Shown here: positions 43,505 through 54,730 of the stretch, one piece after another
How the letters are laid out: every line of letters begins with the position of its first letter
Position numbering within the stretch: position 1 is the stretch's first letter
Assembly: GCA_023548195.1 (NCBI GenBank)
Contig: JAJHZJ010000270.1
Location: 1,240,001-1,304,000, forward strand
Reading direction: 5' to 3'
Source: Bettongia penicillata ogilbyi
Taxonomy: Eukaryota; Chordata; Mammalia; Diprotodontia; Potoroidae
Length of the DNA: 64,000 bases
Notes under the pieces: generated by a model
Told to the model about the DNA's origin: nothing
Seen by the model: the letters and a program-made list of their open reading frames with translations, nothing else
Database searches by the model: none
Translations under genes and position numbers: made by a program

Positions 43505-43700
43505 TGCAACTGCATCTGGAGTCAGCAGGCCTGAGTTCAAATATTACTGTCAATGCTTACCTCCTGGAACTTATTCTTGGGCAAGTCACTCTAGAGCCCT
43601 GTCCCTCACTTTCTTTATCTATAACAGGAAGGGCATTATGCTAGATGACCTCCATAATGCCTTCCAGAGTTGTAGCCATGATCTTATGATCCTATGAGTT
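43505..43700 (+). repeat. MIR3-type SINE
   Basis: GCAGGCCTGAGTTCAAATAT, CTTGGGCAAGTCACTCTAGA, ATGCTAGATGACCTCCATAA and TGATCTTATGATCCTATGAG. Confidence 0.8.
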
Positions 43701-43957
43701 TAATAGAAGGTCTGGGAGAGTTTTTGAGACCAAGAATGCCATTACCCTATGGGCAACCTGATGCTGAACATCTTAGAACTGTGTTGGTCCTTGTTTCACA
43801 GATTATACAATCCATCAACTAAAATCCTACCTTTATAGGAAGAGTTTCAAATTTTATTTAACCAGATCTGTGATTTCATTTGTGCAGGGAACTCCTGAAT
43901 GAGGAAGTTCACTTTACCTGTGACTGTTTATAATTTTAGAGAAAGGGCTTTTTAACC

Positions 43958-44168
43958 AGCTAGGTAGCACAGTAGATACAACCCCAGGCCTGGAGTCAGG
44001 AGATGAGAGTTCAAATCTGACCTCAGCCACTTAACTAGCAATGTGACCCCAAGCAAGTCATTTAACCTTGTTTACCTCAGTTTCCTCATCTGCAGAATGA
44101 GCTGGAGAAGGAAATGCATCTTTGCCAAGAAAACCCAGAATGGGGTCATGAAGAACAACAGTAACAAA
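43958..44168 (+). repeat. tRNA-derived SINE with BovB/RTE-like tail
   Basis: CAGCTAGGTAGCACAGTAGA head, CTCAGTTTCCTCATCTGCAG, GAGCTGGAGAAGGAAATGCA and AATGGGGTCATGAAGAACAA tail. Confidence 0.88.
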
Positions 44169-44179
44169 CATTTTAACAT

Positions 44180-44340
44180 TTAAAAAAATTGACAACTGCA
44201 TTTCAATATCATTAGTTTCCTTTGTAATTTTTTATACTTTATTTTGTACACTTAAAAAACCTTATCCTCAGAAATGTACCATAGGCCTTACTAGACTGCT
44301 AAAGAAGTCTGTGACACAAAAATGGTTAAACACCCCTATT
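44180..44340 (+). mobile_element. Family A MITE-like copy
   Basis: AACTGCATTTCAATATCATT, AGTTTCCTTTGTAATTTTTT, GGCCTTACTAGACTGCTAAA and GGTTAAACACCCCTATT at the end. Confidence 0.7.
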
Positions 44341-44344
44341 TAAT

Positions 44345-44465
44345 AAAGTTTCCTAGGGCATTGAGGGGTTAAATAACTTACCCAAAAGCTGCATATCTCA
44401 GAAGCAGGACTGACCTCAATTTCCCTGACTCTGAGGTTGATACCACATCTACCATATCTGACTGC
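44345..44465 (-). repeat. MIR-type SINE fragment, antisense
   Basis: GGGGTTAAATAACTTACCCA and CTCAATTTCCCTGACTCTGA. Confidence 0.6.
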
Positions 44466-44660
44466 TCTAAATGAATTCATACTAAGGTGTATATGACTGA
44501 CAGCAGCTTAATCTATCACTTTCTTCCAATGGCATTTTTGTTCTAAGTAGAAAATAAGACAGTTAAGCTAAAGCAAAGAATCTTTAGTTCTGGGACTTTT
44601 GAAAGCAATGTAAAGTAGAAAAGAAATGTGTTTGGGGGTGTATGGGCATCTTTCAGGCAC

Positions 44661-44710
44661 TCATCCCATCCCATCCCATCCCATCCCGTCCTGTCCTGTC
44701 CTGTCCTGTC
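44661..44710. repeat. Pentanucleotide (CATCC)n changing to (CTGTC)n
   Basis: About five units of each motif adjoin. A Asp/Arg/Thr/Gly minus-strand frame is an artefact. Confidence 0.95.
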
Positions 44711-45410
44711 ATGCTCATTCTCATAAGAAAATACTATTCCTGAGTCCAACTTAGCACTGGCATAAATAATAACATAGTTACTTGTATTCCTTGGAGAGCA
44801 GACATGCATTAACCTGTGGGGTTGTTTTTATAGTAATGCAGTGCTAAAACCCTCTTAGAGGCTGGAGTTGATCAGAGGCTTTTGTGGTTGATTAGCAAAG
44901 GAGTAAAACTGAAGAGTTTAATCATTATAGAAGTTGCCAGGTTCAAGTACATACCAGCACCCCAGATACGGCTCTGCCTTGCAGGGAAATTTTCCATCCC
45001 CAGCTCGTCTAATGTGTTCTATTTGTGTCTTTCTTCAGTTGAAGAAAGCCGAGCCTGACTGCTATGGCTCCCCTTCCCCGGCTGGTGGTCTCCTCTGATG
45101 TGCTGTCCTCACAGCTGGGCCTCAGCTCTGCTTGTTAGCTGGCCATGCCAATGAGCGGGAGGTCATGAGGATGAGCTTACTACTGTGGAGGCCCCCAGCC
45201 GTAGACTTTATGCAGGTGGTTGAGTCTGGAACGAGAAAGGGATTTTGGGAACCCTGGAGGCACCTCTGCTCTCTGTAACTCAGTGTTGTGACCTCCTGGC
45301 CTTGTGCCTCTCTCTCAGCCCTCATATACAATCAGTTGCAGAATTTATTACTTCAATAGTCTCTGGATCTTTCTACCTGCTTCTTGTCCTTCTCATCTTT
45401 AAGTCACTGC
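44711..45410. other. Unassigned block
   Basis: 45000-45330 is moderately GC-rich, unique-looking and not coding by inspection. Confidence 0.3.
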
Positions 45411-45419
45411 CAAAGAGGG

Positions 45420-45535
45420 GGCTGGCCAGAGGTAGGACAATCAGTGTTCAAGCCCTGCCTTGGCTATGCTCTGGCTGCATGACCCTGGGCAAGTCACCTA
45501 TCTTCTCCATCATTCTATGATCGTAGGATGGAGAA
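45420..45535 (+). repeat. MIR3-type SINE
   Basis: GTGTTCAAGCCCTGCCTTGG, ATGACCCTGGGCAAGTCACC and ATTCTATGATCGTAGG. Confidence 0.65.
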
Positions 45536-45605
45536 CAAGGACCCCTGGGCATGGTAGAGAGAATTTCCTCACTCAGGGTTTTTCCTGTAACAGTGCAATC
45601 ACTGA

Positions 45606-45890
45606 TCCATTTTTTTTCAAAATAATATGTTTTTATTTTCCCCCAATTACATGTTAAAACAATTTAAAAATCCATATTTTAAATGTATAGTCAAACAAAA
45701 TAGATTTCCTGTTGGTCATATCCAAAAAACAAAAGGAACTCATTTAAAACAAGTTTTGAGTTCCACATTCTGTTCTTCTCTCCTTTCCCCTCCTCCCTTT
45801 CTGACATAGTAAGCAATCCAATAGAGTTTATGCATGTGCAATACCAACCCACTCTTAAATCAAAAAAAGGGATTGCTCTGACCATATCCT
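45606..45890 (-). mobile_element. L1 3' end, 5'-truncated
   Basis: T-run at the left edge, then CCCCCAATTACATGTTAAAA, AGTTTTGAGTTCCACATTCT and CATAGTAAGCAATCCAATAG. Target duplication not found. Confidence 0.8.
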
Positions 45891-45932
45891 TCACATACTT
45901 TAAAACCTTGAGGGCTTCTCCAGCGCCCTTGT

Positions 45933-45974
45933 GGATGGATGGATGGATGGATGAATGAATGAATGAATGAATGA
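45933..45974. repeat. (GGAT)n/(GAAT)n simple repeat
   Basis: Five GGAT units pass into GAAT units at the end of the adjacent L2. Confidence 0.95.
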
Positions 45975-46335
45975 AAAGCATGTATTAAGCCCTTACTATA
46001 TGCCAAATGGACATATGCTACAGTGACTAGAGCACTGGCCCTGGATTCAGGAAGACCTAAGTTCAAGTCTAGCCTCAGGCACCAACTAAGTGTGTGACCC
46101 TGGACAAGTCACTCAACTCTGTTGATCTCAATTTCCTAATCTGTCAAATGAGCTGGAGAAGGAAATAACAAACCGCGCCAGTATCTACCAAGAAATCCCC
46201 CAAAAACAAAGACTTTGAAATGACTAAACAATAGCAAAATTTGCCAAACACCATGCTAGATGCTGAGGATACAAATGACAAAGCCAAGTCCCTACCCTCA
46301 AGGAGCTTGTATTCTGATAGAGGAATCAACAAAGA
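45975..46335 (-). repeat. L2 3' end split by a SINE
   Basis: The left part GCATGTATTAAGCCCTTACT runs to TATGCCAAA (46000-46008). The right part resumes TTTGCCAAACACCATGCTAG (46239-46258) and CCTACCCTCAAGGAGCTTGT. Confidence 0.85.
46012..46236 (+). repeat. tRNA-derived SINE with RTE-like tail nested in L2
   Basis: GACTAGAGCACTGGCCCTGG, CAGGAAGACCTAAGTTCAAG, GAGCTGGAGAAGGAAATAAC and GACTTTGAAATGACTAAACA. Confidence 0.88.
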
Positions 46336-46429
46336 ATTCATGGCCAAGGAAGAAGGCTCAAGTCTGGAAATATTGCGGGACTGATGAGGGAGAACACAGG
46401 GAAGTAGACTGATACCTCCTATCTCTCAT

Positions 46430-46870
46430 TTGTCATGTAAGTCCCTCTATAATCTAACTCTAAGCTACCATAATTTCCAGTCTTATTTTGTATAGCTCTC
46501 CTTTGTGCACTCTATCTCCTATTCCAGTTGAACTTCTTAGTACATTCGCAGAGACTGCAGTCTATGTCTGAATACTCTCCTTCCCATTTGCCTCTCCAAG
46601 ACCTTGTTTTCTTTCAAGGCTCAGTTCAGAGACCACCTCCTCCAGGAAGCCTTAGTGATTCCCCTTAGTTACTAATGCACTTTCCTTCTTTAACATAACT
46701 TGCATTATCTTTATTTATGGTCCTGTCATCTCCCTCTGGTAGAATGTGAACTTATTTACTATAGGACTGTTTGGTTTCTGTCTTTGTACCCCCAGCTTCT
46801 AGAGCAGATTGAGCCTGAAACACAACTGATGTTTACTTAGTAAATATTTGGTGAATTGAATTGAATGAGG
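46430..46870 (+). repeat. L2 LINE 3' end, long copy
   Basis: CCACCTCCTCCAGGAAGCCT, ACTTGCATTATCTTTATTTA, TAGAATGTGAACTTATTTAC, TCTTTGTACCCCCAGCTTCT and AATATTTGGTGAATTGAATT in canonical order. Confidence 0.88.
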
Positions 46871-46874
46871 AAAC

Positions 46875-46998
46875 TGGGAACTAGGGAGAGTGAATTCACC
46901 ACTTTCCCATAGGTAGTCAGTAGCAGAGTCAGAATCTGAAACCAGAGCTTGACTTCAAATTCAGTGCTCTTTCTACTACATCACAGTGGCTGCCCAAG
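46875..46998 (-). repeat. MIR-type SINE fragment, antisense
   Basis: GAGTCAGAATCTGAAACCAG and TCAGTGCTCTTTCTACTACA. Confidence 0.7.
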
Positions 46999-47204
46999 GG
47001 ACAGTTAGCTTTGCTTGTGTGTTGCTCAATTCATTTGAAAATATGCACCATTAAGGGGAACTCTTGCCCGAATGGGAATGAGTAAGCATGAGTTCATCCC
47101 AACTGTACACATCATGCAATGTATGTTTTATGGACAGAATATCGGCTAACTCATTTTTAAGTACAGGATTATGGGAGCAGAGATTTAAAGCCAGGGAGGA
47201 AAGA

Positions 47205-47460
47205 AAGGAAGGAACAATCATTTACATAGTGCATACTCTGTGCCAGGCATGGTGCTAAGGACTTTTACAAACATTACCTCATTTTATCTTTACTTGGAGT
47301 TAAGTACTATGTTATCTCCATTTTACAGTTGAGGAAACTGAAGTAGACAGGATTTAAGTGACTGTAACAGCGTCATATAGCCAGTAAGTATCAGGACAGA
47401 TTTGGACCAGATCCTCCTAACTCCAGGCCCAATACTCTATCCACTGTGCCAACTAGTTCT
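47205..47460 (-). repeat. MIR/THER1-type CORE-SINE, full length
   Basis: ACTCTGTGCCAGGCATGGTG, CCATTTTACAGTTGAGGAAA and CAGGCCCAATACTCTATCCA. Confidence 0.9.
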
Positions 47461-48155
47461 ACCTCAGGCTTAAGCAAATAAGTGACAAATATGAATTTAT
47501 TTATAGTATTTATGAATATCATTAACTGAATAATTTTACCAGGACATTGTTAAAACTACATCTGGTAGATGTACAAGGAGTTTTATCTTTTTTCAAGTGA
47601 AAATAGGACTCCTATAGAAAAATAGGACTCCTATGAGCTATAAATTCTGTCTTATAATAGCTACAGACACATAGAACATTGGTCCTGTAAGGGGATGTCC
47701 ATAGGACATTCCTAGAAGTGCTTTGGATTGAGAGGATCTCAATCATTGAGAGAGAGGTTTTGACTTTGGATGGTTTGAAAAGCAAAGCTTTAGGATGGCT
47801 TGCGAGTCAAAGTTAGCAAGGTAAATAGATTTGTGAAAAAAAAAATAGCATAGCTAGTCCCAGATGATGGAAGAAGGAGAAAATACTGGAAGAAATGACT
47901 GTTTCAGGTAGGTAAATGGAGAGAGTAAGATACATGGGGTCAGAGGATTGGAATTGTTTGGTCAAAGAAACAGAGGCTTTGCGGAGAGAAGATGGTACAT
48001 GGACCTTGTATGGCATACCTGAGCTCTAGCATCATGCCTGAACTCTGATATATCTGGGTGTGATGGTCACAAGATCAGGACCTGAGGTGGACAGCACTTT
48101 CTATCCATCAGGCTAAAAGTGAGGAGGTTGATTTTGGTGTATAGTACCATCACTA
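47461..48155. other. Unassigned block
   Basis: Includes a small tandem duplication of GAAAATAGGACTCCTAT at 47599-47635. Otherwise unremarkable. Confidence 0.3.
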
Positions 48156-48159
48156 TGCT

Positions 48160-48415
48160 TTTTTTTAAAAACTGAGCTGACATCTTTGTTTTTACATCAT
48201 CTTTGCCTCTAATATATCCCTCCTCCCTCCCCTACATAGAAATTCATTCTTTGTGAAAAAAATACAGTGTGTGTAAGAAGAGTAGTTCACCACATCTAAC
48301 AGTATATCAACCATGGGCTGACAGTGTGTGTAATAGCCTATACCCAGAGATTCCCACCTGGGCAAATAAGGGAAGGAAATGCATTTTTTCTATTTCTTTT
48401 TTGGGGCCAAGGCTG
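48160..48415 (-). mobile_element. L1 3' end fragment
   Basis: T-run, then TTTGCCTCTAATATATCCCT, CCTCCCTCCCCTACATAGAA and AACAGTATATCAACCATGGG. Confidence 0.65.
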
Positions 48416-48844
48416 ATTATTATAATTACATAGCAGTACTCTGAATTTAAACAGGCTTCATCCTTTATCCTGCTGTGTTTGAAATAAATAGGAGAATTGA
48501 ATGAGAAGTTGACTCACACTCTCCCTTGGAAGCCAGAAAGAAAGAAACCCAGGTATGAGTGCTGGGAACACTTACTGCTTGATTCAGTTTTTTACCTTGC
48601 TATCCTGCCTTATTAAATGCTTTTGTTTTGAAGTCATGTGTCATATGGTTTGGTCTGGTAAAAGGGAACATCGGATGGGGGCTCATGTACTATAGGCCCA
48701 AATAGCTGCTAGAATGATGGAGGGCAATAATTGGAAAGACCTTAGGTTACATCCCAATAAAGTGTCAAGCACTGTTTTCCCCGCCAAGATACCTGGCTTT
48801 GGAGTATAGTCTTCTGTCATTATGATATGATAGAACATTAGACT

Positions 48845-48980
48845 GAGGACTTGAAACGTGGATTCTGGTCTCAGCACTGCTATTAAGTATCAAGTTCTTA
48901 CACCTTTCTGGGCCTCAGTTTCCTCATTTGTAAAATCAGTGGTATGGATTAGATGACTGCTAAGATCTCTTTTAGTTCTC
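48845..48980 (+). repeat. MIR3-type SINE
   Basis: GGCCTCAGTTTCCTCATTTG, ATTAGATGACTGCTAAGATC and TCTTTTAGTTCTCAC. Confidence 0.75.
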
Positions 48981-50485
48981 ACTGTCAAAATAATACTCCT
49001 AAAGTGATCATCACTGTTCTGCAGGGTACTCTGGTACTTAAGACTGTTGAAGGAGGAAGGAACAAATTTCTCCAGGACTTGAATGACTCACAGGGACTCC
49101 TTGGAGAAGTCAAGAAAGGAGTCTGCAGAGTCAGTTTTATTATACATCCAAAGACAGTAAAGACCATCAGTTTATGGGCTATTTGTTCATCTTGTCTTGC
49201 TGAGCCATGAAAAATTTGCAAAAAGTCCATCATGAGAATAATTGTAGTTTATGTGTCAACAATGGTTACAAAAGAAGAAAAGGCAGAGAAGTTCTATCTT
49301 GGATAAACAGAGAACATTTTGTACTGTAGGACCCCTCCATTCTTAATATATTGATTAGACTTTTAATACTAGGATAGTGTTTGAGGGAGCACCCTCCCTA
49401 TGAAACTAAACTACCAATTCTGACATCAGGGTTAAATCCCATAAAATGCAGCCTACAGGGTGCCAATATACAAACATACCTTCAAACTTTTTTTTTATAG
49501 TTTTATTTATTTATTTTTAGATTTCAACATTCATTTCCACAAAATTTTGAGTTCCAATTTTTCTCCCCATCTCTCCCTTCCCCCCACCCGATAACACCTT
49601 GCATTCTGATTACTCCTTCCCTCAATGAACCCTCCCTTCTATCACATCCCATCCTTCCCTTATCCCCATCTTCTCTCTTTTTTTGTAGGGCAAGATAAAT
49701 CTCTATACTCCATTACCTGTATTCCTTATTTCCCAGTTATATACACTAACAATTCTCAACATTCATTTCAACTATGAATTCCAACTTCTTTCCCTTCCTC
49801 CCTCCCCACCCATCCCCACTGAGAAGGCAAGCAATTCAATACAGGCTATATATGTGTCATTTTGCAAAAGGCTTCTATGATAGTCATATTGTGTAAGACT
49901 AACTATATTACCTTCCATCCTGCCCTGTCCCTCATTTATTCTATTCTCTCATTTGACCTTGTGCCTTTCCTAAAGCGTTTACTTCTAATTACTCCCTTCT
50001 CCCATTTGCCCTCCCTTCTATCATCCCCCTCACCCCACTTGTCCTGTTCTCCCCTACTTTCCTGTAGTATAAGCTAGATTTTCATACCAAATTAAATGTG
50101 CATGTTATTCCCTCCTTAGGGAATATGTGAAGAGAGTAAGCTTCAGTTTTTCCCTCTCACCTCCTCCCTTTTCTCCTCCATTGAAAAAGATTTTTTCTTA
50201 TTTCTTTTGTGAGTGATAATTTGCCTCATTCCCTTTCTCCCTTTCTTCTCCCAATATATTCCTCTCTCACCCCTTAATTTTATTTTTTATAAATATCATC
50301 CCTTTGGATCCAACTCAACCTGTGCTGTGTGTGTGTGTGTGTGTGTGTGCATGTGTGTATAATCCCTCCACCTACCCAAATACTGAGAAAAGTCTCAAAA
50401 GTTACAAATCTTATCTTTCTATGTAGGAATGTAAACAGGTCAGCTTTAGAAAGTCCTTTATGGTTTGCCTTTCCTGTTTACCTTT

Positions 50486-51390
50486 TCATGCTTCTCTTGA
50501 TTCTTGTGTTTGAAAGTCAAATTTTCTATTCAGTTCTGGTCTTTTCATCAAGAATGCTTGAAAGTCCTCTGTATCATTAAATGACCAGTTTTTCCCCTGA
50601 AGTACTATACTCAGTTTTGCTGGGTAGGTGATTCTTGGTTTTAGTCCTAGTTCCTTTGACTTCTGGAATATCCTGTTCCAAGCCCTTTGATCCCTTAATG
50701 TAGAAGCTGCCAGATCCTGTGTTATGCTGATTGTATTTCCACAATACTGGAATTGTTTCTTTCTGGCTGGTTGCAATATTTTCTCCTTGACCTGGCAACT
50801 CTGGAATTTGGCCACAATATTCCTAGGAGTTTCTCTTTTTGGGTCTCTTTCAGGAGGTGATTGGTGGATTCTTTCAATATTTATTTTGCCCTCTGGTTCT
50901 AGAATATCAGGGCAGTTTTCCTTGGTAATTTCATGAAAGATAATGTCTAGGCTCTTTTTTTGATCATAGCTTTCAGATAGTCATATAATTTTTAAATTGT
51001 CTCTCCTGGATCTATTTTCCAGGTCAGTTGTTTTTCCAATGATACATTTCACATTATCTTCTATTTTTTCATTCCTTGGGTTTTGTTTTTTAACTTCTTG
51101 GTTTATCAAGTGGTCATTAGCTTCCCTGAACTTCCCTTTCATTTTTAAAGAACTATTTTCTTCAATGATTTTTGAACCTCCTTTTCCATTTGGCTAATTC
51201 TGCTTTTTAAAGCCTTCTTCTCCTCATTGACTTTTTGGACCTCTTTTTTCCAATTGAGTTAGCCTATTTTTAAAGGTGTTATTTTCCTCAGCATTTTTTT
51301 GGGTCTCCTTTAGCAAGCCATTGACTCACTTTTCTAGTTCTTCCATGGCCTGAGCCCATTGCATACCCATTTTGGAGGTACTGGAGGCAG
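50486..51390 (-). pseudogene. ORF1p pseudogene of the HAL1
   Basis: The C-terminal half is open from 50815 to the stop at 50486. It has the order of the L1 ORF1p RRM end and C-terminal domain: KEKILQPARKKQFQYCG, ISITQDLAASTLRDQRAW, GLKPRITYPAKLSIVL, then DFQAFLMKRPELNRKF. YPAKLS is the hallmark also present in human ORF1p. Upstream, the coiled-coil half (NAEENNTFKNRLTQLEK) is interrupted by stops, one directly after MEELEK near 51330 and one at the SRRDNLKII segment. Therefore inactive. Confidence 0.88.
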
Positions 51391-52086
51391 AAACCTTGCC
51401 TTCCTCTGACAGTATGCATTGTTCTTCCTCATCTGAAAGGATGGAAGGAAATATCTGTTCACCAAGAAAGTAATCTTCTATGGTCTTATTTTTTCCCCTT
51501 TTTTGGGCATTTTCCCAACCAGTTACTTGACTTCTGAGTCCTTTGTCAAGAGGAGGGTCTTAGTCCTCCTCCTCCCCTCAGGAGGGCGCTTAGGGCTGAG
51601 ATTCAGATCAGCTGCTCAATTCCCCCAGGGGCTTTAGGCCATGTGCTTCCCAAATGGATGCACACTGCTGCTGCCACCCCTGCTGCCCCTGCTACTACTG
51701 CTGCTGCCACCTGGGGCCAGTGCTGAGGGGGGGACCCTGGTCCCCTCTCGCCCAGTTGGGAAAGCCCTCTTACTGACCTTTGTAACTTCCTTTGGCACTT
51801 GTGGGTTGAGGGATCTGAGATGCTCCCTGCTGGGAATTCTGCCCCAGAGACGTGTTCCCATCCTGTTCCTCCTAGTACCATGCGAGGCCAGGGCTGAGCT
51901 CTGCTCCGCTCAGCATCCTGTGTGATAGACATTTCCTGTTGGTTTTCCAGGCTACCCTTAGCTGGAAATCTTTTTCACTCTGTCATTCTGTGGCTTCTGG
52001 TGCTCTAGAATTTGTTGAGAGTCAGTTTTTACAGGCATTTTATGGGCTGTGGGGGAAGAGCCAGTGTATGTGCATCTTTCTACTCT

Positions 52087-52096
52087 GTCATCTTGG
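52087..52096 (-). promoter_or_regulatory. Decayed YY1-like site of the HAL1 5' end
   Basis: GTCATCTTGG matches the site at 8854-8863 except at one base. Confidence 0.45.
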
Positions 52097-52123
52097 CTCT
52101 GCCCTCCCCACCTTCAAACTTTT

Positions 52124-52482
52124 AGGATGAATTCAGTTTTTGAGGGGCAGACTTCAGATATGAGGGAATAAGGAGCTGTGGTAGGAGAGACTGCATCCAT
52201 CTCCTCTTTTAAGAAGGCAGAGACTTGGGAGACATCATGAAGCCTCTGCTCTGGAAGCAGGGTGCATCTGGAACTCTCCTGAGGTGCAGCTGTCAGAGGG
52301 AGAGGGTAGCAACATCTAATTGCAGTTAGTCAGTAAGATCTATTGTGTGGACCTGCTGAAAGAATTCTGAGGCTTACAGTACCTTCTTAATTTTGGAGCC
52401 CTGGAATGAAGCCCTGGTTGTTTTAGCTTTGCTGTTCCATCAGAACTGGACTCTGAGAAGAAGTATATGGTCATAAGAGCAG
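52124..52482. other. Unassigned block
   Basis: No recognised feature. Confidence 0.3.
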
Positions 52483-52680
52483 AGATTTTGAGCTGGAAGA
52501 GAGTTAAGATTTTATTGAGTCCAGTTCCTTCATTTTACAGATAGAGAAACTGAGTCCCAGAGTGATTAAGTGGCTTGCCCAGGGTCACACAGTGCATGTG
52601 TATCTGATTGGAGATTTGAACAGATATCCTAGTGACTCCAAGTCAATAAGACTTGACTAGCTTCTATATCACCTAGCTTC
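52483..52680 (-). repeat. MIR3-type SINE, antisense
   Basis: TTTTGAGCTGGAAGAGAGTT, TTACAGATAGAGAAACTGAG, GCTTGCCCAGGGTCACACAG and TCTATATCACCTAGCTTC. Confidence 0.85.
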
Positions 52681-53325
52681 AGGATTAGTTTCTCAGTAAC
52701 TTTCTAACTTCTGGATCTTCTTTTAGGGCAATTGTTTGCTGAACCAGTTACTATGGTTACTTTTTGCCTTTCCTACATAGTAAGAAAAATCCACTTCCTT
52801 GAGCCAGAAGGAGGATCAAGGGCTGAGGCCTGGTACATTGAATTGGGGTGAAAGTAGGTCAATTGTTGCCAGTCATAACCACAACTTCCCCAGAGATGAT
52901 CGACATCCATTCTCTGCCCATCATGTCCAAATGACAACTAAAGTAATCTATAGCAGAAGAAATGCTGCTCCATCTCTTAATGGGGGTTTCAGACAGTAAG
53001 AAAAATGTTTTTTCACTGTGACCAGATATGTCTATGGAACCACATTCCAATAAAGCATCAAGTGCCCTCCACCTACCCTGCATCAGGTTTTGTTGAATAT
53101 TCTTTCACTGTATTGGACAAATCAATGGATTAGGAATCAGAAAACTTGATTTATGATCCTAGTACTGATCCTAAATAGTTATGTGACCTAGGACAACTTG
53201 TGGCCCATGTTCTCGCCCAAGGTCATGAGCTAGTTAGTCATAGACATACATATCTTAATGCTGATATGTGTTTTGGGGAATCCACATGTGATTTTATTGG
53301 TGCATGGAACTCTATCAGAACAAAG
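52681..53325. other. Mostly unassigned; weak MIR piece at 53130-53195
   Basis: ATTAGGAATCAGAAAACTTG and AGTTATGTGACCTAGGACAA suggest a MIR fragment. The remainder is unrecognised. Confidence 0.4.
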
Positions 53326-53349
53326 GGGGACCTTTTCTACTACTTTATT

Positions 53350-53520
53350 TCTTAGAGAGCTGGTTGAGGGAGGAAGTTAAAAGAATTGTCCAACATCATA
53401 CAGCCAATGTGTGTTGTTGGTACAACTTGAACCCAAGTCTTCCTGATTCAGATGCCAGCTCTCTATTGACTCTTCCTCATTGATACACTCACCTGCACAC
53501 ACACACACACACATATGATA
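53350..53520 (-). repeat. MIR-type SINE fragment plus (CA)n
   Basis: ACATCATACAGCCAATGTGT and GAACCCAAGTCTTCCTGATT, followed by (CA)n at 53493-53513. Confidence 0.65.
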
Positions 53521-53639
53521 TACCACTGATGCTATGGCAATTGTATCTACTATACCAACTTTTCTCATATAAGTCTAGGTATAGATATAGCATTGCAATG
53601 AAAAGACTCTATTTCTATCATCTATCTCTATCAGTAAAT

Positions 53640-53860
53640 ATATACATATGTAAATATTTACATGTGTACTCACAACATATATGTACATATATAATCTATA
53701 TCTATGTATACAAATATATCTCTTCTATTTATCTATGTGTATATCTTTACCATCTATTTGTCTCTCAGTAAACACATATATGCATAAATATATACACATG
53801 CATATAATATGCATATGCACATATTCATTATATATACAAATACTATATATGTACATATAG
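53640..53860. repeat. (TA)n/(CATA)n low-complexity tract
   Basis: TATACATATGTAAATATTTA and similar units. The Tyr/Ile-rich frame across it is an artefact. Confidence 0.9.
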
Positions 53861-53882
53861 TCTTTCTGTCCACTTCTTATCT

Positions 53883-54004
53883 TTCTCCTCCTCCTCCTCC
53901 TCCTCCTTCTTCTCCTCCTCCTCCTCCTCCTTCTTCTTCTTCTTCTTCTTCTTCTTCTTCTTCTTCTTCTTCTTCTTCTTCTTCTTCTTCTTCTTCTTCT
54001 TCTC
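53883..54004. repeat. (CTC)n/(CTT)n pyrimidine triplet array
   Basis: About 12-15 CTC units with CTT breaks pass into about 25 CTT units. The array gives a poly-Pro/poly-Ser open frame (53809-54141) that is not a gene. Confidence 0.97.
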
Positions 54005-54294
54005 TCTTCCCTAATTTATATATCCATTACACTTCTTTCTCTTATCTCCGAAACCTTTTCATTCTGAAATCCAGAAATCAGATGTACCTCCCACCCTTGT
54101 GGCATCTCCTTCTGATTGGATGGTTCCTTCCAAAACTTTAATTTAAGGAGAGCACCAAGGCCAGCCTTGTAGTATCCTTCTATAGGCTGCACTCCATCCT
54201 TCCTCTCTATCATCTCCCACTCCCCCATCAGGTACTTTGGGGAAGTGCCCTCCTTCCCCTCTTCTGCTTCCTTTCTTGTGTTGTTTTGCCCATT

Positions 54295-54410
54295 AGAATG
54301 TAAACTTCATGAGGGCAGGGGCTGGTTTTCTTTCTGCTTGTATTAATATTCCTAACATTTAATGCTTTCAGTTCCTGTAATACTGTAAGTACTTAATACA
54401 TGAGTGCTGA
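54295..54410 (+). repeat. L2-type 3' end
   Basis: AATGTAAACTTCATGAGGGC and GTAAGTACTTAATACATGAG. Confidence 0.7.
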
Positions 54411-54411
54411 C

Positions 54412-54730
54412 TGACTGATATATATATATATATATGATATATATTTATATGTATGCAGTGTTGGATATATAGTGAGTGCATATGTGTATATGTATCATAA
54501 ATACTACATATATACTTATATGCTCTCTATAAATACATATGGTTATGCATATATACAAAAATATATTTTTATATGTGTATATACATATATCTCTCTGTCT
54601 GGATCAGGGAAGGTTTCAGTGAAATGAATGAATAAATTTCCCACCTTAAATTCTAGGCAACCCTACATGCACACACACACATATATGTATCCATACACAC
54701 ATATATGTGCATATATACATATATATGCTA
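54412..54730. repeat. (TA)n/(CATA)n low-complexity tract
   Basis: TATATATATATATATGATAT and CACACATATATG units, with 60 bases of other sequence inside. Confidence 0.88.

Larger units (their letters stand above)
49492..52109 (-). mobile_element. HAL1 (half-L1): 5'UTR, decayed ORF1 and 3'UTR, no ORF2
   Basis: The element reads on the minus strand from 52109 (GGGAGGGCAGAGCCAAGATG) to a short A-tail at 49492. The flanks ACCTTCAAACTTTT (49478-49491 and 52110-52123) are identical. As the sense-strand TSD they begin AAAA, as expected for L1 endonuclease cleavage. Order: 5'UTR about 52109-51400, ORF1 about 51390-50486, 3'UTR about 50485-49492 with the TTGAGTTCCAATTTTTCTCC hallmark. No reverse transcriptase sequence lies between ORF1 and 3'UTR, as in HAL1 elements, which must have relied on L1 ORF2p. 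A simple internal deletion of an L1 is the alternative. Confidence 0.87.

Noticed and set aside
50486..50815. 109-codon frame as a host gene
   Set aside because: It has the YPAKLS motif and domain order of L1 ORF1p and sits inside a HAL1 with target duplication.
53809..54141. 110-codon open frame with poly-Pro and poly-Ser
   Set aside because: Product of the CTC/CTT array.
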